Shown here one piece after another: positions 1-8,770 of a stretch of 64,000 nt of DNA; within the stretch, counting starts at the first letter, position 1, and every line of letters begins with the position of its first letter. The notes beneath the pieces are model-generated. The model was given only the letters and a program-made list of their open reading frames with translations. It was not told the DNA's origin and ran no database searches. The DNA comes from Clostridia bacterium (lineage in GTDB: Bacteria; Bacillota; Clostridia; Oscillospirales; CAG-272). The translations under genes were made by a program, and so were the position numbers. Location: the NCBI GenBank assembly GCA_017468385.1, contig JAFUIQ010000011.1:65622-129621 (forward strand). The letters are read 5' to 3'.

Positions 1-1
1 C

Positions 2-835
2 TATATCCTGTGCGCCAGTCACGTTCTGACCGATCTTTTGGGAATGAGCGATACGGCTGCAAAAATTCTGTTTTATACTCTCGCCTCCCTCGTGATTTTT
101 TTCGGAATCAAGGGGATGGGCGTAGGCGAAAAGTTCTCGATGATTCTGATCGGGGGCGCTGTGCTTGTGCTGATGGTTCTGTCCTGCCTGGACGTGAAGG
201 GCTCGCTGGACTTCTCCTTTGGCGCACCGGACGTGGTCTTTGCTGTGTATGGGCTCTTTATGTTTGCCTTTTCTGCTATCTTTTCGATCATTCAGGTGTG
301 CAATCATCTGGAAAAGAAAGAGCAGACCGGTAAGGCCGTTATCGGCGGCCTCACACTCAACGCATGGATTACGGCGGCATTTACGGCGGCGGTCATTCTT
401 GGCTCGGACACCGTCACGGAGATCGCCACGATCGGTCTGTCGAGCGGCATCGGAATTCCCTTCGTCCGCGTTCTTTGTTCCGTACTTGTGCTGTTTGCCA
501 TGTTTACATCCTTCTGGTCAAGCGGATTTGCTTTTGCCGATGTTGTCCGCGGACAGTTTGGCCTTCCCACCAGGATTTCCTGGTTTATCGCAACATTTCC
601 TGCGCTGCTGATTGCCGCATTTCTTCCCCTTGGCGTGCTCGACTACGTGCAGATCGGCGCCGGCGCGCTTTCTATTATCCTGGTTATTGTTGTTCTCCCC
701 GCCTATTCCCATGCCGTGAAAAAGCCGAAGCAGGCCCTCTTGCTTGGCAAATGCTCGGGAAATACGTTTATGATTGCGGCGGTTGCCGTTGCTGTTATTC
801 TTATGGCAGTCTCCTCGTTTATTCCGATTGGCTGA
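2..835 (+). CDS. Amino acid permease-like membrane protein, 5' truncated by the window
   Basis: The reading frame is open from base 2 and ends with TGA at 833-835, so about 277 C-terminal residues are visible and the start lies outside the window. The visible part is almost entirely hydrophobic, with roughly seven to eight membrane segments separated by short charged loops (for example HLEKKEQTGKAV and HAVKKPKQ). The pattern KGMGVGEKFSMILIG near the start resembles amino acid permeases of the APC/HAAAP superfamily, which import amino acids using an ion gradient. Only 19 bases separate it from the first radical SAM gene, so it is probably the upstream gene of that operon and could import a substrate for it. 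The substrate cannot be read from the sequence. Another secondary transporter family remains possible. Confidence 0.6.
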   Translation, partial: YILCASHVLTDLLGMSDTAAKILFYTLASLVIFFGIKGMGVGEKFSMILIGGAVLVLMVLSCLDVKGSLDFSFGAPDVVFAVYGLFMFAFSAIFSIIQVCNHLEKKEQTGKAVIGGLTLNAWITAAFTAAVILGSDTVTEIATIGLSSGIGIPFVRVLCSVLVLFAMFTSFWSSGFAFADVVRGQFGLPTRISWFIATFPALLIAAFLPLGVLDYVQIGAGALSIILVIVVLPAYSHAVKKPKQALLLGKCSGNTFMIAAVAVAVILMAVSSFIPIG

Positions 836-854
836 TCGGAGAAAGGAAACCTAT

Positions 855-2234
855 ATGAAAATTGCATTACTTTCGCCTGCCGGTGCGATGCACAGATACA
901 ACGGCATGTTTCACAAGGGACTTCACTATGCTCCCATTACGCTGGCGCTCCTTGCCGCACTGGTTCCGAAAGAGCTGAATGCCGAGGTCGTGATCTACGA
1001 CGAGACGGCGGAGGCCATCCCTCTGGATACCGATGCGGATGTGATTGCCATCACCTGCATCACCGGTACCTCGTCCAGATGCTATAAGTTTGCGGACTAC
1101 TTCCGAAGCCTTGGAAAAACCGTGCTTCTCGGCGGTGTTCACCCTACACTCATGCCGGACGAAGCGGCAGCCCACGCCGATGCCGTTTTGCTGGGGCTTG
1201 GCGAGAAGACGTTTCCCCAGGCGCTGCTCGACATCAGAAACGGTTGCCTGAAGCCATTCTATTACGGAAACGGCTGTGCCGATATTGCAAACCGACCGCT
1301 TCCGCGCAAGGACCTGCTCAATAAGAAAAAATACATAACGCTCAATACCGTCGAGGCGGTCAGAGGATGCAATCACTCCTGCACGTTCTGCGCCTATCCT
1401 GCAGCCTTTGGCCAGAGAGTGATTACCCGTCCGGTGGAGGACGTGATTGCCGAGATCAAGTCCTTCCGGGGGAAAGAGGTCATTTTCCCCGATGTGAATC
1501 TGATTGCCGATGTGAACTATGCGAAAGAGCTTTTCACCGCCATGATTCCGCTCAAAAAATGGTGGATGGGCCTGACTACCACCGCCATCGGCCATAACGA
1601 TGCGCTTTTGGATCTGTTTCAAAAAAGCGGATGCAAAGGGATTCTGGTGGGCTTCGAATCGGTCAATCAGGAAACCCAGCAGGGCATACACAAGGGCGTC
1701 AATCACGTACAAGAATATAAAACGCTCATGGACAAGCTTCACCGCAAGGGCATTATGGTCATGGGATGCTTTGCCTTCGGCGCGGACGAGGACGGTCCCG
1801 ACGTATTTAAGCGTACGGTTGATCTTTGTCTGGAGGCCAAAATCGATCTGCCGCGCTTTTCCATCATCACGCCTTTCCCCGGAACGGAGTTTTACCGGGA
1901 ATTGGAGGCAGAGGGGCGCATCACGGAACGGGATTTTGCCATGTATGACGTGGAGCATTGCGTATATCGGCCCAAGCAGATGACCAAGGAAGAGCTGGAA
2001 GCGGGGATTGCCTGGGCGTGGAAGGAAGTCTATTCCTGGAAAAACATATGGAAGCGGCTGGATCTTACCAAGCCGAGAACGATGAAGAGCCTGTATATGC
2101 TGGTCAATATCGGATACCGAAAATATGCCCGTGAATTTGAGATATTCGGTGCGGACGTGATGAGTGACAATTCCGATATTCCCGATGTGTCGGGAGAGTA
2201 TATCAAAAACGCCATTTTGGAGCAGAACACATGA
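855..2234 (+). CDS. Cobalamin-binding-type radical SAM protein, copy 1
   Basis: A 459-residue protein. I chose ATG 855 because it follows GAAAGGAAAC and gives the same N-terminus (MKIALLSP) as its three paralogues. Residues 1-150 look like the Rossmann-type B12-binding domain of class B radical SAM enzymes, with the recurring GGVHPTLMPDEA segment. The radical SAM cluster motif is CNHSCTFC, a CX3CX2C with cysteines at about 172, 176 and 179, expected to ligate a 4Fe-4S cluster that cleaves S-adenosylmethionine. A conserved barrel end (PRFSIITPFPGTEFY) follows. Such enzymes methylate or rearrange unactivated carbon; the substrate here is unknown. The last codons overlap the next start (ATGA at 2231). 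It is the most divergent of the four paralogues, lacking the IFFIDDN-type segment (it has VIFPDVN). Confidence 0.85.
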   Translation: MKIALLSPAGAMHRYNGMFHKGLHYAPITLALLAALVPKELNAEVVIYDETAEAIPLDTDADVIAITCITGTSSRCYKFADYFRSLGKTVLLGGVHPTLMPDEAAAHADAVLLGLGEKTFPQALLDIRNGCLKPFYYGNGCADIANRPLPRKDLLNKKKYITLNTVEAVRGCNHSCTFCAYPAAFGQRVITRPVEDVIAEIKSFRGKEVIFPDVNLIADVNYAKELFTAMIPLKKWWMGLTTTAIGHNDALLDLFQKSGCKGILVGFESVNQETQQGIHKGVNHVQEYKTLMDKLHRKGIMVMGCFAFGADEDGPDVFKRTVDLCLEAKIDLPRFSIITPFPGTEFYRELEAEGRITERDFAMYDVEHCVYRPKQMTKEELEAGIAWAWKEVYSWKNIWKRLDLTKPRTMKSLYMLVNIGYRKYAREFEIFGADVMSDNSDIPDVSGEYIKNAILEQNT

Positions 2235-3553
2235 AAGTCACGCTAATCAAGGTCAGTATGCTGGAGGGGAAGGGCCGGGACGCGATGAAGCCGCTGATCT
2301 TCGCGATCTTCGATGCCGTAACTCCCGCGGATGTGACCATGGAATATCTGGACGAGCGAATCGAGGATCTGCCCGACACCATCGACTCCGATGTGATCGC
2401 GCTGTCAGTGGAAACCTTCGCGGCCAAGCGGGCCTACGATCTTGCTGAAAAATACAAAACGCCGCATAACCGTATCGTAATGGGCGGATTCCATCCCACC
2501 GCGTTGCCCGAGGAGGCGCTGGAACACTGCGACACAGTCCTTGTGGGCGACGCCGAGGACACGTGGCCTGCATACATATCCGATTTGAAAGCGGGAAAGG
2601 CCCAGCGTCAGTATGTGTCATCGCACAAGCAGTCGCTCATCCGATTGGATTTCAACAGTCCCGCATTCCGCAGCAAAAAATACAACCCTATCGGGCTGAT
2701 CCAGTTTTCAAGAGGCTGCAAATTCCATTGCGATTTTTGCTCGGTAGGCTCGTTTTATCATTGCGGCGTGCGCCAAAAAGATATCCAAAGCGTGGTGGAT
2801 GAGATCCGCGCCATGAAAGAAAAACTGATCTTTTTCATTGATGACAACATTTTCTTAAATGAAGCATCTGCGCTGGCCCTGTTTGACGCGATCCGACCTC
2901 TGAAAAAGAAATGGGCGTGTCAGATCAGCATGGACGTGGCCATGAACGACAGGCTTTTGTCGGCCATGAAAAAAAGCGGGTGCGTGCTGGTTCTGATCGG
3001 ATTTGAATCGCTGAGTGCAGAGAATCTGAAACTCATGAACAAAAGCGCCAATCTGCACATCGGAGCCTATGAAAAGGCCATCGAGAACATTTACCGCCAC
3101 AAGCTGATGATTTACGCGGCATTTGTGCTGGGTTATGATTACGATACGCGGTCGTCCATTGATGAGACCTTGGCGTTTGCATTAAAGCACAACTTTGCGG
3201 TGGCCAACTTCAACCCTCTCATTCCATTTCCCGGTACGGCGCTGTACGAGCGCCTGGAGGCGGAAAACAAACTCATCTACAACAAATGGTGGCTGGAGCC
3301 GGGATATCGCTACGGCGACACCGCCTTCTATCCCGAACGCATGTCGCCCGACGATTTATACGAGGGATGCAAGCATGCGCGCTTCCGCTTTAATTCGTAT
3401 GCGAACATTCTCAAGCGTCTTTTCCGCAATCCCATTCACCTGTCGCCCTTTCATGCCATTATGTTTTTGGCACTGAATCTGATCTCCCGCAAAGAGATTC
3501 ACCGAAAGCAGGACAAGATTCTTGGCGGTCAAACAAAAAACAGCGGAGTGTAG
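2231..3553 (+). CDS. Cobalamin-binding-type radical SAM protein, copy 2
   Basis: A 440-residue paralogue of the preceding protein, starting in the ATGA overlap. The N-terminal B12-type domain carries VIALSVETFAAKRAYDLA and GGFHPTALPEEALEHCD. The radical SAM motif CKFHCDFC sits at about residues 163-170, followed by LIFFIDDNIFLNEASA and a PFPGTALYERLEAENKL segment common to B12 radical SAM proteins. The C-terminal part includes NKWWLEPGYRYGDTAFYPE, shared with copies 3 and 4 and probably a substrate or accessory region. It is translationally coupled to copy 1, and one base separates its stop from the start of copy 3. The reaction is not deducible; I infer a multi-step pathway because four related enzymes are made together. 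Confidence 0.87.
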   Translation: MKVTLIKVSMLEGKGRDAMKPLIFAIFDAVTPADVTMEYLDERIEDLPDTIDSDVIALSVETFAAKRAYDLAEKYKTPHNRIVMGGFHPTALPEEALEHCDTVLVGDAEDTWPAYISDLKAGKAQRQYVSSHKQSLIRLDFNSPAFRSKKYNPIGLIQFSRGCKFHCDFCSVGSFYHCGVRQKDIQSVVDEIRAMKEKLIFFIDDNIFLNEASALALFDAIRPLKKKWACQISMDVAMNDRLLSAMKKSGCVLVLIGFESLSAENLKLMNKSANLHIGAYEKAIENIYRHKLMIYAAFVLGYDYDTRSSIDETLAFALKHNFAVANFNPLIPFPGTALYERLEAENKLIYNKWWLEPGYRYGDTAFYPERMSPDDLYEGCKHARFRFNSYANILKRLFRNPIHLSPFHAIMFLALNLISRKEIHRKQDKILGGQTKNSGV

Positions 3554-3554
3554 T

Positions 3555-4913
3555 ATGAAGATCACACTGATAAAACCCAACATAGGCAGACGCGAGCACA
3601 GCCTGTATGTGGATAATGCCAGTATGGAGCCTCTGCAGCTCGGAATTCTGGCAGCGCTCACCCCCTCCGACATCCAGGTCGTCATGTACGACGATCGATT
3701 GGAAACGATCCCCTACGATGAGCCCACCGATCTGGTGGCCATTACGGTGGAAACCTTTACAGCCAGACGTGCCTACGAGATCAGTGAAGAATACCGCCGC
3801 CGCGGAAGAAAAGTCATCATGGGCGGTATGCATGCAGTGCTGATACCCGAGGAGGTAAAGCAGCATTGCGACAGCATCATGATCGGTGATGCGGAGGACA
3901 AATGGGGCGAGATGATCGAGGATCTTCGCCGGGGCCATTTGAAAGAGGAATACCGCTGCAACCCGGTCACAGTTCCGCAGAAAGGGATCATCACGCGGCG
4001 CGACATCTTTGAAAACAAAAAGTATATGCCCATTACCCTTATGCAATTCAGCCGCGGCTGCCGGTACAACTGCAAATACTGCGCATCCAGTGTCTATTTC
4101 AAGCAGAAGCATTTTTGCCGGGATATAGATGAGGTCATCGAAGAGATACGCAGTCAGAAACGAAAACTGATATTTTTTGTTGATGACAATATCGTTGGCG
4201 ACAAGGAGAAGGCGAAGGAACTGTTCAAACGGCTGATCCCGCTCAAGATCAAATGGGTGAGCCAGGGCAGTATCGATATGCTTGACGACGATGAGTTGAT
4301 GACACTTATGGTGAAAAGCGGCTGCCTCGGACACGTTATCGGATTTGAGTCCATCCGGCCGGACAGCATCCGTACCATGGGCAAGGGCGTGAACAAAAAA
4401 TATGTGCAGGATCAGTATAAGGACGCCATCAAAAAACTGAGAAAGTACGGTCTGCAGACCTGGGCGGCATTCACCGTGGGACACGACACGGACACGCTGG
4501 AGAGCATTGAAGCCACGTACCAATTCGCACGGAAAAACAAATTCTGTTTTTCGGCGTACAACATTCTCATGCCCTATCCCGGCACGGCGCTGTATGACCA
4601 GCTTGCGCGAGAGGGCAGACTGCTTTACGACGGGAAGTGGTGGCTGCATCCGGAATATAGATTCAACTACGCGGCGTTCGTCCCTGCCAATATGACCGCG
4701 CCCGAGCTGACGGAGGCGGCCTATCTTTGCCGAAAGAGATTCAACAGCATATCCTCCGTACTCTATCGGCTGTTTGAGCCGAGGACCAATCTGCGCAATC
4801 CGATTCGCTTTTTTACCTACATAATCTACAATCCCGTGTTCCGCCGCGAAGTGTTTGAAAAACAGGGAATGACTTTCGGATGCAAAGAAAAGGACGAGGA
4901 GAACAAGCCATGA
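3555..4913 (+). CDS. Cobalamin-binding-type radical SAM protein, copy 3
   Basis: A 452-residue protein. ATG 3555 (MKITLIKPNIG) is chosen over an upstream in-frame start because it follows GGAGTGTAGT and matches the paralogue N-termini; the previous stop is at 3551-3553. B12-type domain: LVAITVETFTARRAYEIS and GGMHAVLIPEEVKQHCD. Radical SAM motif CRYNCKYC at about residues 169-176, then LIFFVDDNIVGDKEKA, FESIRPDSIRTMGKGVNKKY, and the NILMPYPGTALYDQ barrel end. The C-terminus again has a GKWWLHPEYRFNYAAF block. It overlaps copy 4 by four bases (ATGA at 4910). Function beyond the family is unknown. Confidence 0.87.
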   Translation: MKITLIKPNIGRREHSLYVDNASMEPLQLGILAALTPSDIQVVMYDDRLETIPYDEPTDLVAITVETFTARRAYEISEEYRRRGRKVIMGGMHAVLIPEEVKQHCDSIMIGDAEDKWGEMIEDLRRGHLKEEYRCNPVTVPQKGIITRRDIFENKKYMPITLMQFSRGCRYNCKYCASSVYFKQKHFCRDIDEVIEEIRSQKRKLIFFVDDNIVGDKEKAKELFKRLIPLKIKWVSQGSIDMLDDDELMTLMVKSGCLGHVIGFESIRPDSIRTMGKGVNKKYVQDQYKDAIKKLRKYGLQTWAAFTVGHDTDTLESIEATYQFARKNKFCFSAYNILMPYPGTALYDQLAREGRLLYDGKWWLHPEYRFNYAAFVPANMTAPELTEAAYLCRKRFNSISSVLYRLFEPRTNLRNPIRFFTYIIYNPVFRREVFEKQGMTFGCKEKDEENKP

Positions 4914-6250
4914 AAATAACCTTTATACTTCCCGCAATCGGTAAAAAACCGGGGCAGAAATATCTGCGCAGCTGGCTCATGGAACCGCTTACGATCGCTG
5001 TGCTCAACTCTATGATTCCCGATACATGGGAGCGGGAGTTTTTCGACGACAGAATCGAGGGCATCCGTTACGATACCGACACGGATATCGTTTTCATAAC
5101 GGTGGAGACCTACACCGCCAAACGCGCCTACTTTATCGCGTCCGAATTGCAAAAGCGCGGGAAGAAGGTCATTATGGGCGGTTATCACGTCACGCTCTGC
5201 CCCGAGGAAGCGGCCCAGCATGCGGATGCCATTATGGTCGGCAATGCAGACCGGATCCTCTCGTCTGTTTTGGCCGATATCGAAGCGGGCACATTGCAGA
5301 AGCGATACGACGGCGGTGCCTGCATTGCCTATAAAATGCCTGACAGAAGCATTTATGCGGACAAAATGAAGAAATACCTGCCCGTATCCCTGGTGGAAAC
5401 GGGGCGCGGATGTTACCACAACTGCGAATTCTGCTCCATTGCGGGATATTATCACTCCCATTACATACACAGAGAAGTGGCGGATATTATCGCCGAGATC
5501 AAGTCCTGCCGGCACAGGATATTCTTCTTTGTGGACGACAGCATCTTTTCGGATAAAGCCTTTGCCCGGGAGCTGTTTGAGGAGCTGAAAAAGCTGAACA
5601 TCATCTGGACCACACAGATCACCCTGGATATTGCCAGGGATGACGAAATGCTCCGTTTGATGAAGGAGAGCGGCTGTGAGATGGTCCTCATCGGCTTTGA
5701 ATCCATCGAAAGCGATAACCTCCGCCAAATGAACAAGGGCTGGACGGAACGTCTGGGGGAGCGGGATGCGCTGATCCAAAAGATCCACGACGTGGGTATC
5801 AGTATCTATGCAAGCTTCGTGTTCGGCTTCGATTCGGATAACGAGGACACGTTCAAAGCAACGCTGGCGTTCTGTGAAAAGCATCAGTTCTTCGTTGTCG
5901 CGTTCAACCACCTTCTGATTTTCCCCAGCACAAAGACGTATGAGGCGTTCAAGGCGGACGGACGTTTGCTTTCGGAGCGCTGGTGGCTGGAGAGCGGATA
6001 TACCTTCGGTATGATCACCTTCACACCGAAGCAGTTGACACCCGAATCGCTGCGTGCCTTCTGCAAGCAGTATAAGAAAGAATTCTTCCGCTTTGGCTCT
6101 ATCTTCCGGCGCGGCAGAACCATGTTCAAGCGTACGCACAGCTTCATCATCCATTTTGCGTATTGGTTTATCAATATCCTTTTCCACTTTGAGGTGGATC
6201 GGCGTGCCGGGATTCCCATCGGCGAAAATCTTGAGGAAGAGAAGAAATGA
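4910..6250 (+). CDS. Cobalamin-binding-type radical SAM protein, copy 4
   Basis: A 446-residue protein starting in the ATGA overlap (MKITFILPAIGKKPGQ). B12-type domain: IVFITVETYTAKRAYFIA and GGYHVTLCPEEAAQHAD. Radical SAM motif CYHNCEFC at about residues 168-175, followed by IFFFVDDSIFSDKAFA and FESIESDNLRQMNKGWTERL. The barrel end reads LLIFPSTKTYEAF, in place of the PFPGT/PYPGT of the other copies, which may mark a different substrate position. The WWLESGYTFGMITF block is present. It overlaps the following GNAT gene by four bases (ATGA at 6247), so the four enzymes and the GNAT protein are probably made from one transcript. Confidence 0.86.
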   Translation: MKITFILPAIGKKPGQKYLRSWLMEPLTIAVLNSMIPDTWEREFFDDRIEGIRYDTDTDIVFITVETYTAKRAYFIASELQKRGKKVIMGGYHVTLCPEEAAQHADAIMVGNADRILSSVLADIEAGTLQKRYDGGACIAYKMPDRSIYADKMKKYLPVSLVETGRGCYHNCEFCSIAGYYHSHYIHREVADIIAEIKSCRHRIFFFVDDSIFSDKAFARELFEELKKLNIIWTTQITLDIARDDEMLRLMKESGCEMVLIGFESIESDNLRQMNKGWTERLGERDALIQKIHDVGISIYASFVFGFDSDNEDTFKATLAFCEKHQFFVVAFNHLLIFPSTKTYEAFKADGRLLSERWWLESGYTFGMITFTPKQLTPESLRAFCKQYKKEFFRFGSIFRRGRTMFKRTHSFIIHFAYWFINILFHFEVDRRAGIPIGENLEEEKK

Positions 6251-7311
6251 GCGGGACAAGATATCAGGCATCCCCCGCCGACGGTAAGGAAATACTGCGC
6301 GTTCTGGAGAGCTCCGCCGCCAAGGGAAGCATTGAGCTTATTTACACAAGGCGTCCCGATGCGTATGCGTCCTACAGGAAGGATGCCGCGGAAGCGCACG
6401 TGTTCGTTTCAAGAGACGGGGATCGCGTCATCGGCACCTGCGCCGAGCTGGTGCGTGAGGTGTATATCGGCGGTGAAGTCTGCCGTGCGGCGTATATCTG
6501 CGGTCTGAAAAAGGATGCGGAATATGCGGGCGGCGTTGGCTTTGGCGCGAGATTGATCCGTGAACTTCAGCGGGACGATGTGGATTGTTACTTCTGCTCG
6601 GTGGTGGAAGAAAACGCCGATGCCCGCCGGATGTTTGAAAAAAGCCGGCGGCTTCTGGCCATGAAGCCGATAACGGGATATACAACCTATATTGTAAGTC
6701 CGGCGGTCCGAATACAAGCACCGAAGCATACTCTCGCTTTCCGCCGGGCAGCGGGAAATGATACGGAGAGGCTGATCGACTTTCTGAACGCCGAGGGAAA
6801 GAAAAAGGATATGTTTCCCGTAGTAAAAACCTTTGATTCGTTTTGCAATTTGCGTGTCGAAGACTTTTATCTGCTCCTTGACGGAGAAACCATCGTTGCC
6901 GCCGCGGCTCTTTGGAATCAGACCGAGTACAAGCAGTACGTGGTAAAGCGGTACAGCCGATGGATGAAGCTGGCCCGGATGGCCAATCCGCTCCTTTCCG
7001 CTTTGCGGTATATCAAACTCCCCCAAGAGAACGAACCCCTTGCTTTCCCCATGCTGTCATTTTTCCTTTGCAAAAATGACAGTGCGGACCATTATCGGAT
7101 TTTCCTTGACGGGATCCGGCGAGAGATTAAAAAAGAATACGGTATGTTTGTCATCGGCCTGCCCCATGGGCATGCTGCATCCTCCATTATGGATAATCTT
7201 CCAAGCATCCGTTTTTCCACCAAGCTCTACGAGATCCGATTCCCGTGGAGCCAGCAAACGTATAAAACGCCCGATTCGAATAATACCTTTTTCGAATGCG
7301 GACTTCTGTAA
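6247..7311 (+). CDS. GNAT-fold acyltransferase-like protein
   Basis: A 354-residue protein, about twice the usual length of a single GNAT domain. Residues 40-130 look like a GNAT core: VFVSRDGDRVIGTCAEL strands, a VCRAAYICGLKKD strand and an acetyl-CoA-type loop GVGFGARLIREL. The C-terminal half (from about 155) looks like a second, degenerate GNAT-like lobe (LAFRRAAGNDTERLIDFLN, then VEDFYLLLDGETIVAAAALW). Such proteins transfer an acyl group from acyl-CoA to an amine. Its ATGA overlap with radical SAM copy 4 and the terminator directly downstream make it the last gene of the operon; N-acylation of the pathway product is an inference. The exact acyl donor and acceptor are unknown. Confidence 0.65.
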   Translation: MSGTRYQASPADGKEILRVLESSAAKGSIELIYTRRPDAYASYRKDAAEAHVFVSRDGDRVIGTCAELVREVYIGGEVCRAAYICGLKKDAEYAGGVGFGARLIRELQRDDVDCYFCSVVEENADARRMFEKSRRLLAMKPITGYTTYIVSPAVRIQAPKHTLAFRRAAGNDTERLIDFLNAEGKKKDMFPVVKTFDSFCNLRVEDFYLLLDGETIVAAAALWNQTEYKQYVVKRYSRWMKLARMANPLLSALRYIKLPQENEPLAFPMLSFFLCKNDSADHYRIFLDGIRREIKKEYGMFVIGLPHGHAASSIMDNLPSIRFSTKLYEIRFPWSQQTYKTPDSNNTFFECGLL

Positions 7312-7320
7312 ACAGAAAAA

Positions 7321-7352
7321 CGGGGCTGTTGCATTTCGATGCAACAGCCCCG
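7321..7352 (+). terminator. Rho-independent terminator of the radical SAM operon
   Basis: A perfect 14-bp stem (CGGGGCTGTTGCAT) closed by a TTCG tetraloop and followed by AATTTTTA, nine bases after the GNAT stop. A second, weaker GGCG-type hairpin followed by CGTTTTTTG lies at about 7401-7420. Confidence 0.9.
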
Positions 7353-7481
7353 AATTTTTACGTTTGCGAGGTAAAAATTCGAAATTTCGCAGAAATTTGC
7401 GGCGAGATCGCCCGTTTTTTGTCAGATAGTCAAATCTGATTTGGATTTGGTATTCATGCGTGTCCCGTCCGATGGAGTGCG

Positions 7482-8543
7482 TTACGGCTTTTCTTTGGCA
7501 TCGCCGCAGTAATCCTTTAACACTTCAATCAGCGCACGGAAGTACTGATGATTGATGCTGTACAAAATCTTCTTTCCGCTGGTGCGGGTCTTTATCAGTT
7601 CGGCGCGTATCATGAGGTTCATATGGTAGTACGCATTGGTCCCGGCCAAATGCAGGGATTGCTCCACTTCCTTTATGGATGCCTCTCCTTTTTCGTGGAG
7701 AAATTGCAGAATGGCCGCCCGGTTTTCCTCGGATACCGCCGTGCCGAACTCGTTCAGTTTCGGAGTGAATTTTTTGTCGATCAGGTATTGCAGCGTGTCG
7801 ATGTAATCATGCCCCATAACGATCAAGACCGCATCGTTAAAGAAATACGTGCATAAGTGGTTCTTGTGGTAATAACAAAACGTGATGACCACTTCATCAT
7901 ATATGTCAATGTCGGTGGAATTCAAGGGGTCCATTTTCATTTTCTCAGCAAAATCGGAAAAATCGAAGTTCTCCTGCAGTGAGCGCATCAAGGCAGAATT
8001 CTTCTCATATTGCTTGGAGAGCAGGAATTCCTTGGCCATCAACTCGTGGGACAGGCGCTGGATTACAGGAATGGGATCGATTAAAAAGGAGTACAGGGCG
8101 CTTTTTACACGGGTATCCAGGGAGGAGTTTTTGATCAGCGCATTGGCGGCAGGGAGGGATTCCTTGCATTTTTGCAGGGTTTCCGCCGGCTCATTCCGGA
8201 AGTAGTGCCGCAGTACATTCATAACTACCTGATCGTAATTCATCAGTTCGTTCTGAATGGCAGCCAAGCTATAGGTTCCCTTCAAAAAATCGTTACGGTA
8301 GGGTTTATAGTAAAATTCCGTTATAACTGTAAGAGGGTTGTCATCAAGATGGAAGAAGAGGCGCAGTTCCTCCGGAATGTCGGGGAACTCCTCCAGCATT
8401 TTTTCGGAAAAACGGACGTCCTCGGCATAAGTGTTAAAATTGGAAAAGTTGGCTAAAACATATTCTCTGTTAAAATAATGGATGAAGATGTAGAACAGAT
8501 CGTAGGTATAGCCTGGATCTTTTAAAAACCGAATATTCTTCAA
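7482..8543 (-). CDS. Winged-helix (ArsR-like) regulator with a large N-terminal domain
   Basis: A 353-residue protein read leftward. I place the start at TTG 8543 (complement strand), preceded by AGAGGTGG five bases away. The open frame extends upstream to 8681, but a consensus promoter lies inside that extension, so the longer version cannot be made from it. Residues 1-250 are mostly helical with no family I recognise. Residues about 265-340 resemble an ArsR-type winged helix: AILQFLHEKGEASIKEVEQ, then GTNAYYHMNLMIRAELI and the wing KTRTSGKKILYSI. No cysteine metal site is evident, so an organic or protein ligand for the large domain is more likely. It is divergent from the MutS-like/ABC operon at 8771, which it may control (inference). 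Confidence 0.75.
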   Translation of the reverse strand: MKNIRFLKDPGYTYDLFYIFIHYFNREYVLANFSNFNTYAEDVRFSEKMLEEFPDIPEELRLFFHLDDNPLTVITEFYYKPYRNDFLKGTYSLAAIQNELMNYDQVVMNVLRHYFRNEPAETLQKCKESLPAANALIKNSSLDTRVKSALYSFLIDPIPVIQRLSHELMAKEFLLSKQYEKNSALMRSLQENFDFSDFAEKMKMDPLNSTDIDIYDEVVITFCYYHKNHLCTYFFNDAVLIVMGHDYIDTLQYLIDKKFTPKLNEFGTAVSEENRAAILQFLHEKGEASIKEVEQSLHLAGTNAYYHMNLMIRAELIKTRTSGKKILYSINHQYFRALIEVLKDYCGDAKEKP

Positions 8544-8568
8544 CAAAACCACCTCTGTTTCAATAAGT

Positions 8569-8597
8569 ATTGTAACATCCCTCTTAAAAATAGTCAA
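8569..8597 (-). promoter_or_regulatory. Sigma-A promoter of the winged-helix regulator
   Basis: On the complement strand, -35 TTGACT (8592-8597), a 17-base spacer and -10 TACAAT (8569-8574), about 26 bases before the proposed TTG start. Its position inside the longer open frame decides the start choice. Confidence 0.85.
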
Positions 8598-8690
8598 GGG
8601 TCCTGGGGGAATTGACAGCAAATCGGGCGGAGTTCCTTGTGCGGAGCGGCGGGGCATGGGGTAAATGTTGCTTGTAACCATACTTTACCA

Positions 8691-8719
8691 TTGACAACTT
8701 TTGGTGGTTATTGTATAAT
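8691..8719 (+). promoter_or_regulatory. Perfect consensus sigma-A promoter of the MutS-like operon
   Basis: -35 TTGACA (8691-8696), a 17-base spacer and -10 TATAAT (8714-8719). Transcription would begin near 8726, about 45 bases before the ATG at 8771. The two divergent promoters are separated by about 94 bases, room for a shared operator, but I see no clear palindrome there. Confidence 0.92.
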
Positions 8720-8770
8720 GAATTTAAAAGATAATGGCGGTAACAAGAGAGATTTCACGGAGGCATGCAT

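Noticed and set aside
867-1958. 363-residue open frame opposite the first radical SAM gene
   Set aside because: Antisense to a gene with a canonical cluster motif; no ribosome site or domain.
7312-7481. Possible precursor peptide gene beside the radical SAM operon
   Set aside because: The stretch holds the terminator and hairpins; I found no short frame with a ribosome site and a cysteine- or glycine-rich core.
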